A DNA stretch of 64,000 nt from Gigantopelta aegis (lineage: Eukaryota > Mollusca > Gastropoda > Neomphalida > Peltospiridae): NCBI RefSeq assembly GCF_016097555.1, contig NC_054702.1, positions 88,642,602 through 88,706,601 of the forward strand, given 5' to 3'. Position 1 is the first letter of the stretch. Each line of letters opens with the position of its first letter. Of this stretch, positions 1 through 11,597 are shown piece by piece. The notes under the pieces are model-generated. The model was not told the origin of the DNA and ran no database searches. It saw only the letters and a list, made by a program, of their open reading frames with translations. A program made the position numbers and the translations under genes.

Positions 1-277
1 GTGTATATAGCCTCCACTAACGAGGGATGGCTATATTCACAGCAAAACTGTATATAGGCGGTAAACAAGTACACGTATTTGATTGATCGATATTACCGAA
101 TTATCTGGAACAGGAGGAATACATACTAAGTACTGTACGAACTGTGCATTTTCTTAACAGGGGTGGGAGTGGGGAAGTATGTGAATTTAGCGGACCCTTT
201 TATGTACTTTTTTCCATAGATATATGAATAGCGTCATATTGTCCCTACAGTACTAACAAAAAATTAATAATAATAAA

Positions 278-326
<49 letters not shown>

Positions 327-760
327 TGAATGAATAAATAAAAGCTATTACAAATTATTAGCTGCTGAGGTAGATTAACTGAAAGAGAAACTAACTACGG
401 ACAGTACACAAACTAACAACAGGGTTTGAACTTAATAATTTTTCACTGAGTGCAATTTTGAGGCTGCTTACGTAAATTTAAAAAAATATATATATATATT
501 TTATAGCAAATAAATATGACTAAAAGGTTATTTTGCTGTATTTAGTCACATTTCAAATGCTAAAAATTGTAAGGGGCAATAAAACTCAAAATACTTTTTT
601 TTTTTATATAGGTTACTAGTAAAGCTGAGACCACTCCCGGGTTCCCCTCTAAATTTATGTAATGTTTCTGTAACAACCGCCCCCACCCACCCCACCGCGA
701 CGTGATTTTACCAACATTATAATACATGCAATAATAATAATAATAATAATACACAAATAT

Positions 761-798
<38 letters not shown>

Positions 799-1480
799 TT
801 ATTATTAGCCTACTAGTACCTTTTTGGGGTGGAGGGGCGGTGTTTTATCTGGAGGAGTTTTGGCTATAAAAAATGCAAGATTAACGTGCGTGAACACACA
901 CACAAATGGCAGACTGAACTTGTCCCTGTACGTAGAACTGGATTCAACTGGGCTAAGTAATAATTAGCTAATCTTTGGACGACAAAACATGCAACAGTAC
1001 ACTGTGTTTTTTACGCTATACATTAAAACCGAAATACCACTTTGCGAACCAATCAAAATAATTTGCACACGCGCCTGATAATAATAATAATAATAAATGG
1101 TGAGTTCATGTTCCGACTGTTTATTATTTTATTACAGCGTATTCGCGGTTATTTTTGTCATGAAATAATATATATTTTTTATTATTTGTCATGTATATAG
1201 CCGGCCCTCATTTCCCAAGTGTCTATACACGGCGATCGTTTATATAAAATCCAAAAATACATTATACGGTTGTCGTATATATAGCCTCATCACTACGAGT
1301 CTGTTTTTCCGTATTTTAAATGTCTCATTTAAAGAAGAGTTCCAAATTTTAAAACTGAATCGTGTCATGGAATAACTAGGTTTGGTATTCCAAATGAATG
1401 TAATTTCCATTTATAATGCATATTTCGAGAAATAAGGCCCACTAAATCCGTGATTGAGCTCCTTTAATGAAACCGATATA
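1..1480. other. AT-rich intergenic DNA
   Basis: No gene is seen. It contains microsatellites at 267-326 and 731-808, a short tract at 1078-1096, and two copies of a TATATAGCCTC motif (near 5 and 1279) that may be the ends of a degraded element. Confidence 0.5.
267..326. repeat. AAT/AAAT microsatellite
   Basis: Tandem TAA and TAAA units. A similar tract (AAT, ACT, ATT) lies at 731-808. Confidence 0.85.
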
Positions 1481-1483
1481 TCA

Positions 1484-2160
1484 ATGAACGTTTGTTCGCT
1501 AGATGTCAAAGAAAACTATATCACCAATTCTGACAACTGTACTGATATTAATGTTGACATTAACAACTGTAAACATGTTATAACATCAGCCCCAAAATTA
1601 AAGGTTAGTGGAGTATTAAGAACAAAAAAAGTGATCTTTGTACTTACGAAAGTCCAGTTGGCAGTAATTTGAAATGATATGTCAAGGCTAAGCATGACAA
1701 GAAAAAAATCATCTGTGACAAGTGTGCGGGAAGATATTCCAGTAAATTTTATTTAAAGCAGCATGCTACTTTCTCGCACGGTGATGCTAAACTGCTATGT
1801 GAGGTGTGTCCTAAGGTCTATAAAACTCGACAAGGACTTTCTATACACACAAAGCGTCACCATACTAAGACATACACGTATTCGTGTACATATTGTGATA
1901 AGACACACTATGATAAGTCACTTTATTTCGGCTATTTTAATAACCATATCGGAAACAAACCTTACAACTGCCCAAAATGCTCAAAACCTTTTGCATATGT
2001 TTCAAGTATACGAAAACACACAATGTATCGGTGATAACCCTGAAAAATATGCATGCAAAGAATACGGATCAAAACTCACATCAGAATCCCTGCAAGATCA
2101 CATGGTTGGTAAACACGGTGATATGGACAAATGTGTGGATGTGATAAAACATTCAAATGG
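1484..2160 (+). pseudogene. Decayed C2H2 zinc-finger gene
   Basis: Reading forward, at least five C2H2-like units can be seen. One is degenerate, near 1630-1690 (DLCTYESPVGSNLK). Three to four are well formed between 1715 and 2020: ICDKCAGRYSSKFYLKQH, LCEVCPKVYKTRQGLSIHTK, SCTYCDKTHYDKSLYF and YNCPKCSKPFAYVSSIRKH. A last one near 2050-2120 (YACKEYGSKLTSESLQDH) has lost its second cysteine. The units are spread over different frames, with an in-frame TGA near 1670 and a frame change near 2030, so no single frame carries all fingers. It looks like a broken DNA-binding protein gene with 12-residue spacing between Cys and His pairs. No neighbouring exon was convincingly found. Confidence 0.6.
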
Positions 2161-2536
2161 CGTCCATCGTTTGCACAACACAAATGTAAAGTTGGCTAAA
2201 TGCAACTTGTTGTTTAAAACCTATGTGGCAAAGAAACTATGCACGAGTACACCCGAAACGTCTGTTGTAGCTTTAGCGTCATCATTTGACTTTTTAATTT
2301 TTATTTAAGAACACTGTTAATTTTCGATTGTGTAGTACTGGTACGTGCTTAACATTTAAAACATCCATTCTTCTTGATCCAGGTTATTGTTTACAATTCA
2401 TTTGATTTTATTGGGTAATGCTAATTACTTATTTGCAAGATGTATTTAAGTTTAATAATGAGTGTTCTTTTCTTGTGTACTGTAAAAATATTACAATACT
2501 CAAATAGCTTATTGTGATTTTCGTTACACCAAACTA

Positions 2537-2620
2537 GTCAATATGATCATCACAGACGTCAATATGATCATCACAGATGTCAATGTGATCATCACAGACG
2601 TCAATATGATCATCACAGGC
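2537..2620 (+). repeat. 21-bp tandem repeat, four copies
   Basis: Four units of GTCAATATGATCATCACAGA plus one base, with two substitutions between units; the array contains repeated TGATCA palindromes. The flanking 2175-2536 and 2621-3130 are AT-rich with no gene seen. Confidence 0.85.
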
Positions 2621-3131
2621 CATCTAACACATTACATTCAGAAATATGGAATATTTAATATGACTATTTTGTTTTCAATGCAGTTGAATTGTTGATTGAA
2701 TTGTTCATTTGACTCTTTGTCATTATGATACTGCATTTGCTGTTCCTCCTCGGATATTAATAATTGAAAAAGTACATGATTATTTGACCATTTTAAAATG
2801 ATTTTGTTTTGATGAGATAAAACATAGTTTATAAAGAATGAATATAGTTTTGTCATTTCTAAAATTCAGAAGTGCATTCGATTTATATGTCGGATAATCT
2901 CATCCGAATATGGGCCAGGATCTTGGAGTTATCCATATGGTGGAATTGACGAACTGGTCTTGTTCCCGTTGCAGGTTGGTCAACACTAGGCACAGCTGCG
3001 TTCTTTCGCTTTGATTTGACACGTTGTTGTTCAATCAAATCAATACCTATTTCTGCAATATATATACACATACGAATATGCATATATACACGTAAACTCG
3101 TACACACACATACAGTTTATTGTGGTTTATT

Positions 3132-3157
3132 TTAAGCCCTTAGGAAAATTAAAATGC

Positions 3158-3200
<43 letters not shown>

Positions 3201-3917
3201 GGAGAGAGGGGGGGGGGGAGGGCAGACAGACGGAGAGAGACAGAACAATGGAAAGCAATATAAACAGGATTTGGAACAGAATTTAGTATTAACAGATGTT
3301 ACTGGTATGTTTAATTTATTGGTAGTTTCATCAAAATAAACATCCTTAATATCGCATCCAACATTTTCTCTACATACATCAAATGTTCTAGTTCGAAATT
3401 TAGATGTTAAAATGTCACTGGATGGTATCAAAATTGATACTTTCTCTTTCGGGTGAATCTCCAATATGTGTCTGACAGCTGACGTAACATTTTCCAATTG
3501 TTTTCGACAATATTTGCATCTTGATGTTAAATTCTGAAACAAATAAGACAGAAATCATGAGTCAAAAATCGTAAACACTCCGTAATTCGACTTTAAAAAT
3601 CAACAACTGTTCGTATCCAGACAGTAAACGTTCCGTTGCATTTTCAATAATTTTATTAATCTAATTTAGTCATAAATACTATATTTCTGATATAAATGCG
3701 GCTTCTGTCGAGAGTTATGATATATGTATTCTACTTTAGTTATAAAATTTAAACAATTAATAATCAGGAAACTGTATTAAATAATATTAATATAATATAA
3801 GCACATTTCCTGTAAATATACATCCAAATCTGTATAATACTACAGAACTACTATGTGTTTGTTTCTATACTTCAATGTAAATAGAGGTTTTACCTCTGTT
3901 TTTGTTGACTGTTCCAT
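3132..3917 (-). CDS. Possible small gene with a single C2H2-like finger
   Basis: A two-exon model is suggested: 3917-3894 (MEQSTKTE, donor GTAAAA) and 3533-3132 (acceptor TTTCAG, phase 0). The second exon begins NLTSRCKYCRKQLENVTSAV, a C-x2-C ... H-x4-H finger, then a run of about 60 residues with no known motif (ILIPSSDILTSKFRTRTFDV and following). The frame finally runs into the antisense of a GA microsatellite and reads Pro/Ser/Leu repeats; the true exon probably ends earlier, for example at a GTAACA near 3303. It lies opposite the decayed zinc-finger gene and may be related to it. I do not recognise the protein. Either a lineage-specific gene or another decayed copy is possible. Confidence 0.35.
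3161..3221 (+). repeat. GA microsatellite
   Basis: (GA)n followed by GGGAGA units and a G-run; it inflates the minus-strand open frame that crosses it. Confidence 0.9.
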
Positions 3918-3987
3918 AGCAAGAGCCACAGCCAGTGTTCATTGTACTAAAATCAGTAAAATGTAAAAGGTTAGTATCAAAAATAAG

Positions 3988-4054
3988 CAACACGCCGTAA
4001 CAAAAATCGTCAACAGTTCACTCTCGCTGTACATAACCGAGTACCGATACAGTG
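3988..4054. repeat. Promoter-like block, copy 1
   Basis: About 65 bp, from CAACACGCCGTAAC to CCGAGTACCGATACAGT, is repeated nearly unchanged at 5250-5312. This copy lacks the TATA element that follows copy 2. Confidence 0.6.
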
Positions 4055-4242
4055 TTATAGAACGAGCTACTCTCGACCCACTAACGAGCTACTCTCGACC
4101 CACTAACGAGCTATTCTCGATTCAAAACCTATACTAGCTCGCACATTTACCTTTCGACCGACCGTTCAAAACTGCGCCAAATTTCCTCAACAAAAATGCG
4201 CACCTTTTCTCTTTGGCATTAACAGCTCCATTCAAATTCCAT

Positions 4243-4331
4243 AGCACCACCACCACCCCTCCCGCCTGCTACCGATTCAATCGGGCTGCTGGTGCTCCCT
4301 TGCACCTGCCAGCGTAGGCAGTCCCTCCTTG

Positions 4332-4362
<31 letters not shown>

Positions 4363-4476
4363 CTTTCCTGTCATGGACGAAGGAGCCGGCCAAGGCCGGC
4401 TCTTGTGCCCACGACAGGCGTGCGCTACAACAGCTTGTTCTGAATGTGCACGTAAAACCCTATGACCTGACCTGAC
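4243..4476 (+). mobile_element. SINE, third family (CGGGCTGCTGGTGC type)
   Basis: The element runs from ACCACCACCACCCCTCCCGC through a C-run/CA-repeat to a tail GAATGTGCACGTAAAACCC. It is a familiar mollusc short interspersed element, and only one copy is seen here. The internal C and CA runs are likely to vary in length. Confidence 0.6.
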
Positions 4477-4479
4477 AGT

Positions 4480-5249
4480 GTTATAGTTCAGACAGCAATG
4501 ACGGTTGCTGCTGGAAGTGAAGTCGGTGTATCAGAAAGAGCAGATGATGCTGAGGTCTTTATCCTCTTGCTAATGTTTCATCATTACATGGATCGGCAGC
4601 CGACCAGTCACTCGCTGATGGAGTGACCAGTCCACGGCGGAACTGTTAGCGACATACAGAACACTGTCAGAAAAGAGCTAGCAGAACATGTTACAAGGAA
4701 GTACACTGTTAAATTGTATGCACGCCATGGATGTGATAGGTTAAATGTTATTTTGGTGTTGAACCGTTAATGATAACAGACGATTCATTAATGAATGACA
4801 ATTCCATAATCAAACGAATTCGGTAAACACGCCGTAACAGCGTTGGAAAAACGCCGTAACCTATAAATAGAAATCGTCAAAATTCCGTATCATTTCTGTT
4901 TTGATTTGTTGATATTTTACAGCAATGTTATGACAATAAATGCTAACATATTTATTCTATACACAAAATGTATTGCTTGTATGAAAGTTACCGTAGACAT
5001 AGTTACATAGGTAGTCCTAACATATTTTTTCTACGGATCTTTTTTTTAGCATGCAATATTGCATGACACTCTATTAAAATAGTACTTTAAACTACGCTCT
5101 ACATCGCTATGCACTAAATTAAAAACGTGCATATATGTACGGAACGTTAAAATTAATATCTGAGTGGTTTGAATAATTAAATATGAAAGTTACCTTATAA
5201 GCATAAACAATATTGTCTAAAATTCTACCGGAGCTGGTGCAAGAAACAA
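4480..5249. other. No gene seen; repeated CGCCGTAAC motif
   Basis: AT-rich sequence. The nonamer CGCCGTAAC occurs at about 4831 and 4852 here and also within the blocks at 3991 and 5256, so it recurs four times in 1.3 kb. Confidence 0.4.
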
Positions 5250-5320
5250 ACAACACGCCGTAACTAAAATCGTCAACACTCCACTCTCGCTGTAACCGAG
5301 TACCGATACAGTATATAAAA
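5250..5320 (+). promoter_or_regulatory. Promoter-like block, copy 2, with TATATAAAA
   Basis: This is the second copy of the 65-bp block. It runs directly into TATATAAAA (from 5312), and an ATG follows at 5347. No coding frame of any length follows the ATG before the trinucleotide tract, so what it drives, if anything, is unclear. Confidence 0.35.
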
Positions 5321-5476
5321 CACCTGTCTCTTCATAACTTGCAGCCATGTCTTCTCGCTGGAATACTGTCCTGCCGTGATTTAACAGACGTGTTCACTGT
5401 CACTGGTGACAGGTTTGTGGTTCTAAATGTAACACCAGTGAAAGATGGCTATTCAAAGAGGATTCTCATCAGCTGT

Positions 5477-5477
<1 letters not shown>

Positions 5478-5509
<32 letters not shown>

Positions 5510-6682
5510 ATAGTAGTAGTAGTGGTGATAGTAGTAGTAGTAGTGATAGTAGTAGTGGTAGTAGTAATAGTGGTGGTAGTCGTGATAGTAGAAGTAGCGG
5601 TGGTAGTAGTGGTAGTAGTAGTAGTGGTGGTGGTAGTGGTGGTAGTCGTGATAGTAGAAGTAGCGGTGGTAGTAGTGGTAGTAGTAGTAGTGGTGGTGGT
5701 AGTAGTGGTAGTAGTAGTAGTGGTGGTAATAGTGGTGGTAGTCGTGATAGTAGAAGTAGCGGTGGTAGTAGTGGTAGTAGTAGTAGTGGTGGTGGTAGTA
5801 GTGGTAGTAGTAGTAGTGATGATAATAGTGGTGGTAATAGTGGTGGTAGTAGTAGTAGTAGTGGTGGTAGTAGTTGTGGTGGTAATAGTGGTGGTAATAG
5901 TGGTGGTAATAGTGGTGGTAGTAGTAGTAGTAGTGGTAGTAGTAGTAGTGGTGGTAATAGTGGTGGTAATAGTGGTGGTAGTAGTAGTAGTAGTGGTAGT
6001 AGTAGTAGTGGTGGTGGTAGTAGTGGTAGTAGTAGTAGTGGTGGTAATAGTGGTGGTAGTCGTGATAGTAGAAGTAGCGGTGGTAGTAGTGGTAGTAGTA
6101 GTAGTGGTGGTGGTAGTAGTGGTAGTAGTAGTAGTGGTGGTAATAGTGGTGGTAATAGTGGTGGTAGTAGTAGTAGTAGTGGTGGTAGTAGTAGTAGTGG
6201 TGGTAATAGTGGTGGTAATAGTGGTGGTAGTAGTAGTAGTAGTGGTGGTAGTAGTAGTAGTAGTGGTGGTAGTAGTAGTAGTAGTGGTGGTAGTAGTAGT
6301 AGTAGTAATAGTAGTACTAGTAGTAGTCGTGATAGTAGTAGTAGTGGTGGTAGTCGTGATAGTAGTAGTAGTGGTGGTAGTAGTGGTAGTAGTAGTAGTG
6401 GTGGTAATAGTGGTAGTAGTAGTAGTGGTGGTGGTGGTGGTAGTAGTGGTGGTAGTAGTAGTAGTAGTAATAGTAGTACTAGTAGTAGTCGTGATAGTAG
6501 TAGTAGTGGTGGTAGTCGTGATAGTAGTAGTAGTGGTGGTAGTAGTGGTGGTAGTAGTAGTAGTAGTAATAGTAGTAGTAGTAGTCGTGATAGTAGTAGT
6601 AGTGGTGGTAGTCGTGATAGTAGTAGTAGTGGTGGTAGTAGTGGTAGTAGTAGTAGTAGTGGTGGTGGTGGTAGTAGTGGTG

Positions 6683-6714
<32 letters not shown>

Positions 6715-6891
6715 GGTGGTGGTGGTGGTGGTGGTGGTGGTGGTGGTGGTGGTAGTAGTAGTGGTAGTGGTGGTGGTAGTGGTGGTGGTGGTGGTAGTGG
6801 TGGTGGTAGTGGTGGTGGTGGTGGTGGTGGTGGTGGTGGTGGTGGTAGTGGTGGTGGTAGTAGTAGTAGTAGTGTCACAGTTGTTGTGGTG
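5478..6891 (+). repeat. 1.4-kb GTA/GTG trinucleotide tract
   Basis: Almost pure GTA and GTG triplets with rare GAT, GTC and GAA interruptions that are themselves repeated, indicating higher-order duplication. All the long open frames across it (poly-Val, poly-Leu/Pro) are products of composition, not genes. Confidence 0.95.
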
Positions 6892-6931
6892 TTATTATTA
6901 TTGTTCTTCTTCTTCTTGTTTGACATCGTGA

Positions 6932-7689
6932 GAATAATTTTCTAAGTTGGTAAGGAATTTGTAGAAGATTTGAATCCGGCTATTTATAATTTTATAATAC
7001 GACTGGTAAAATGTCAGCTACAGAGACAAAGAGATTACAAAGTGGTATTTTTACAATCTTAGATTTATGTTCGTGGAATTACAAAAATGTGCTTTAAAAA
7101 TCCCAATAGTAGTTGACATTTATCTTAAATTCCATCTGAAATTAAATGTACAGGAAAAACATAAAACGTTCGATGGCCATCGTCTTGGATTGATATAAAT
7201 GGCAAAATTTTCAGATTATATCTAAAGTTGTTTTATTAGGTTTGTCATGTTTAAAACACTAAAATAGCATTTTAGACTGATCAAAAATGTCATCTACAAA
7301 TGGAGATATCGCGAGAATAAAATCTTCATAATTTAAGTGGCTGCCATATTGAAGAAATTATTTTTAAAATGCACAAGGGTGACAATGTATGTCCTGAAGA
7401 AAGATTTCGATTGTTAATTCATAGTATTTTATATAATAATGGCATTATTATACTCTTGGAATTATAAAAATTGAGCATGATTATGCCTTTACAAGTGTGA
7501 ACCACGCGCTATGCCGTTAATACCTGAGTTGAGTTCAGTCAGACCGACAAAAAAAACACACAAAAAAAAAACCTCTGCTAGTCTGGTTTATGCGCTTCAC
7601 GGTAAACCAAATGGCGACGTTGGGAACCAATCAAATAGTTCGCGAACATTAACAAAAAGTTTTCTGGCTGAACTTAGGGCTGGAGTGTG
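6932..7689. other. No gene seen
   Basis: AT-rich unique-looking sequence. A phrase near 7459 (CTTGGAATTATAAAAATTGA) recurs near 50530, so part is a dispersed repeat. Confidence 0.4.
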
Positions 7690-7884
7690 ATTATGTTGGA
7701 AATCGGTTGGAATTTCCTCATCGATTATCGTTTATATTATGTTGGAAATCGGTTGGAATTTCCTCATCGATTATCGGTTATAATATGTTGGAAATCGGTT
7801 GGAATTTCCTCATCGATTATCGGTTATATTATGTTGGAAATCGGTTGGAATTTCCTCATCGATTATCGGTTATAATATGTTGGC
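7690..7884 (+). repeat. 46-bp tandem repeat, about 4.2 copies
   Basis: Units start ATGTTGGAAATCGGTTGGAA, spaced exactly 46 bp, and are nearly identical. The right-hand flank (CGATCAACTTTCGATTA) recurs near 14675, suggesting the array expanded inside a dispersed element. Confidence 0.9.
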
Positions 7885-7961
7885 ACCGACCGATCAACTT
7901 TCGATTACACAATCGGTTAGAATTATATGAGCATAAAAGGACTTTTAAACCCTAAACAAGT

Positions 7962-8142
7962 TTTAACGACTTAATGGGTCAGTGTAAGACCACGACACCC
8001 TCTTCCTTTTTCATCATTAACCACTAACAACTAACCCACTGTCCTGGTCAGCCAGCCCAGAGAGCTGATGTGTGTGCTCACGACAGCGTGCTTGAACCTT
8101 AATTGGATATAAGCACGAAAATAAGTTGAAATGAAATTAACA
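7962..8142 (+). mobile_element. SINE, second family, 5'-truncated
   Basis: Carries the body (ACGACTTAATGGGTCAGTG, AACTAACCCACTGTCCTGG) and tail (GCTTGAACCTTAATTGGATA, AAGCACGAAAATAA) of the GGCCTCGGTGG family but no tRNA head. Confidence 0.75.
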
Positions 8143-8292
8143 TAGGCAGGTAGGTACTAGGTTCGCATCCCGGTACCGGCTCCCACCCAGAGCGAGTTTT
8201 AACGACTCAATGGGAAGGTGTAAGGCCACTACACCGACTTCTCTATCACTAACAGCTAACAACTATTAGCTCACTGTCATGGATAGATAGCT

Positions 8293-8338
<46 letters not shown>

Positions 8339-8402
8339 AGGACAGCGTGTTTGAACTTTAATTGAATATAAGCACAAAAATAAGTCGAAATGAATGAATG
8401 AA
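8143..8402 (+). mobile_element. SINE, second family, with GT expansion
   Basis: A nearly complete copy including the B-box region GGTTCGCATCCCGG; a (GT)20 tract at 8295-8335 lies in the body. It lies directly behind the previous copy. Confidence 0.78.
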
Positions 8403-8479
8403 TAAAGCGCACTGGATATGGAGACTAGTCTTCCATAGCTTGTTCGTCAGTTTGAATATGTGGCTATTTTAAAATGTCA

Positions 8480-9172
8480 TACGACAGGTTTCTTCTGGTG
8501 CGTACGGCAGGTGTCTTCTGTAGTGTACGACAGGTGTCTTCTGGTGCGTACGAGAGGTTTCTTCTGGTGCGTACCACAAGTGTCTTCTGGTGCGTACGAC
8601 ATGTGTCTTCTAGTGCATACGAATACGACAGGTGTCTTCTAGTGCATACGAACACGACAGGTGTCTTCTGGTGCGTACGAATACGACAGGTGTCTTCTGG
8701 TGCATACGAATACGACAGGTGCCTTCTGGTGCGTACGAATACGACAGGTGTCTTCTGGTGCATACGAACACGACAGGTGTCTTCTGGTGCGTACGAATAC
8801 GACAGGTGCCTTCTGGTGCGTACGAATACGACAGGTGTCTTCTGGTGCATACGAACACGACAGGTGTCTTCTGGTGCGTACGAACACGACAGGTGTCTTC
8901 TGGTGCGTACGAATTTGACAGGTGTCTTCTGGTGCGTACGAACACGACAGGTGTCTTCTGGTGCGTACGAATACGACAGGTGTCTTCTGGTGCGTACGAC
9001 AGGTGTCTTCTGGTGCGTACGAACACGACAGGGGTCTTCTGGTGCGTACGAATACGACAGGTGTCTTCTGGTGCGTACGAACACGACAGGTGTCTTCTGG
9101 TGCGTACGAACACGACAGGTGTCTTCTGGTGCGTATGAATACGACAGGTGTCTTCTGGTGCATACGACAGAT
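8480..9172 (+). repeat. 29-bp minisatellite (with 23-bp variants)
   Basis: About 24 units of GACAGGTGTCTTCTGGTGCG plus TACGAATAC or TACGAACAC, with some 23-bp units lacking the last six bases. Because 29 is not a multiple of three and the unit lacks stops, all frames stay open for up to 700 bp on both strands; these are not genes. Confidence 0.95.
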
Positions 9173-9175
9173 GTC

Positions 9176-9539
9176 AGTCAGTTTTAATAACTGAGTTATT
9201 GCACGTGAACGCAGGTTGGCAAATATCAATATTCTTGTTATCTGTGTTAACAATACCTCGTAGTAAGTCTTAGTGTGTCTGTTGCTATATACTACCAGTA
9301 CAATACATGACTAATCACTGCCTGACCTTTCTGAAACATAATATACGTACAAAACATTATCTGAGGAAGCCTTATTACTCGTACATGTATTTAATTATAG
9401 ATATAACAAAGCATACATATCAGTTTACATGTAAGGGGTGTTCGTCGTTGATTCGCTTGTCCTTGTCACTGTGTATTTAAAATATTTGTTTTGTTTAACC
9501 TTACCACGACAATACATAGCCCGAGAGCTAAATGGACAT
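9176..9539. other. No gene seen
   Basis: AT-rich spacer between two tandem arrays; the last 20 bases (CCCGAGAGCTAAATGGACA) resemble an inverted, shortened unit of the next array. Confidence 0.4.
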
Positions 9540-10163
9540 AATAATCGTCCAAATGTCCGTCTAGCTGTCTTACAGTCAGAGTACTCGGGCTAATAACCGT
9601 CCAAATGTCCGTCTAGCTGTCTTACAGTCAGAGTACTCGAGCTAATAACCGTCCAAATGTCCGTCTAGTTGTCTTACAGTCAGAGTACTCGAGCTAATAA
9701 CCGTCCAAATGTCCGTCTAGTTGTCTTACAGTCAGAGTACTCGAGCTAATAACCGTCCAAATGTCCGTCTAGTTGTCTTACAGTCAGAGTACTCGAGCTA
9801 ATAACCGTCCAAATGTCCGTCTAGTTGTCTTACAGTCAGAGTACTCGGGCTAATAACCGTCCAAATGTCCGTCTAGTTGTCTTACAGTCAGAGTACTCGG
9901 GCTAATAACCGTCCAAATGTCCGTCTAGTTGTCTTACAGTCAGAGTACTCGAGCTAATAACCGTCCAAATGTCCGTCTAGTTGTCTTACAGTCAGAGTAC
10001 TCGAGCTAATAACCGTCCAAATGTCCGTCTAGTTGTCTTACAGTCAGAGTACTCGGGCTAATAACCGTCCAAATGTCCGTCTAGTTGTCTTACAGTCAGA
10101 GTACTCGAGCTAATAACCGTCCAAATGTCCGTCTAGTTGTCTTACAGTCAGAGTACTCGAGCT
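9540..10163 (+). repeat. 52-bp satellite, 12 copies
   Basis: Twelve units spaced exactly 52 bp, each holding CCGTCCAAATGTCCGTCTAG and CTTACAGTCAGAGTACTCG. They differ only at two positions (GCTGTC/GTTGTC, CTCGAG/CTCGGG). A lone unit lies at 40964-41009. Confidence 0.95.
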
Positions 10164-10461
10164 AGAGAACACTTTGATTTATTAATAATCAGCTATTGGA
10201 TATCAAACATTTGGTAATTTTGACTCGTAGTCTAAGAAGAAACCCGCTACATTTGTTCCATTAGCAGCAACGGATCTTTTATATATTTTTAGATATACTT
10301 TCCAACAGATAGGGCAGCACATTCCACGACTTTTAGTATACCCGTCGTTGGGTAATTGTTGAGACGGATAAAAATTGCAGAATGGTCCAAGGAGGAGGTT
10401 CGATCCTGAGACCGAAGTTACCTCAGGCAAGTGCTATACTGACCGAGCTAAATCCTGCCCT
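10164..10461 (-). mobile_element. SINE, first family, full-length minus copy
   Basis: Ends with the antisense tRNA-like head (GAGGTTCGATCCTGAGACC, GAGCTAAATCCTGCCC) and starts with the antisense 3' tail (TTTGATTTATTAATAATCAG). It abuts the 52-bp satellite. Confidence 0.8.
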
Positions 10462-11073
10462 CGTATAGTCCTTCCCGGCCTCCATGAACTTGTTATTTGT
10501 AAATCATTTCTGTTTGATTTGACTTAAGAAGTGTTTTGGAAATAACAAAAAACAACACTATTTTTGTGCGCAATTTAGAAAACAATCGGCACAGAAATAA
10601 ATAACTTGTAGTAAATACAATAGTAAGAAAATGGCGTTCCTTGATGGGAAGAACTATAGATGAATAACCTGAAATGTTTTGAGGCACATTTTTTTATTTA
10701 GTGTCTACCATCATTTACTTTCTCAGTCCAATGTACTTCCACGTCGTATAAATAATTGAACTGCACGGCGTGGTGATATGCATGGCATTTAGGATATGGT
10801 GGTCGCCCGTTAATTAAGGCTTGTAAAGTTTGACTGGAGGTATGTTGGTGACAAACCACAACACAATTAGTCTCTCAATCACACTCAAATTGTATCTGGA
10901 AGTCTCGCCCGATCAATACAAATTACTCGCTGCCTCATTTATTTGCAGTGGCGGACCTTGGGCTGTTTTTTTTTATTAACACCGCCAAGGATGGATTGAT
11001 CACGAAAAATTCAGTTCCCAAATTGATCGCAGCTATCTGTAGATGACTTCGGCGTTCATGTCTTTATTAGTTA

Positions 11074-11233
<160 letters not shown>

Positions 11234-11287
11234 ATATATATGAGTTCGTCCAGAGTTACGGGTCTTGCGATATATTGATAAGAATAA

Positions 11288-11597
11288 AGTTTGTTTTTGT
11301 TTAACTGGAGCACATTGATTAATTAATCATCGGCTATTAGATGTCAAACATTTGGTAATTCTGACTCGTAGTTATCAGAGCAAATCCGCTATATTTTTTC
11401 TAATGCAGCAAGGGATCTTTTGTATGCACTTTCCCACAGACAGGAAAGCACATACCATGGTCTTTGGCCATTTGTGGTGCACTGGTGGGAACGAGAAAAA
11501 ACAACAATCAGTTTAATGAATCCACCGATGTGGTTCGATCCTGCGACGCAAGCACATCAAGCGAGCACTCAGCCGACTGAGCTAAATCCCGCCCCAC
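11288..11597 (-). mobile_element. SINE, first family, full-length minus copy
   Basis: Antisense tail GTTTAACTGGAGCACATTGA, body AAGGGATCTTTTGTATGCAC, and antisense tRNA-like head ending GCTAAATCCCGCCCC. Confidence 0.85.

Noticed and set aside
5339-6931. 530-residue poly-Val frame and 485-residue Leu/Pro frame on the other strand
   Set aside because: Both are translations of the GTA/GTG tract; no domain, no normal codon composition.
8464-9253. Several overlapping 160-240-residue frames on both strands
   Set aside because: All are translations of the 29-bp minisatellite, which lacks stop codons.
9540-10163. Regularly spaced repeats suggesting a CRISPR array
   Set aside because: Units are directly tandem without variable spacers, in a eukaryotic setting; it is a satellite.
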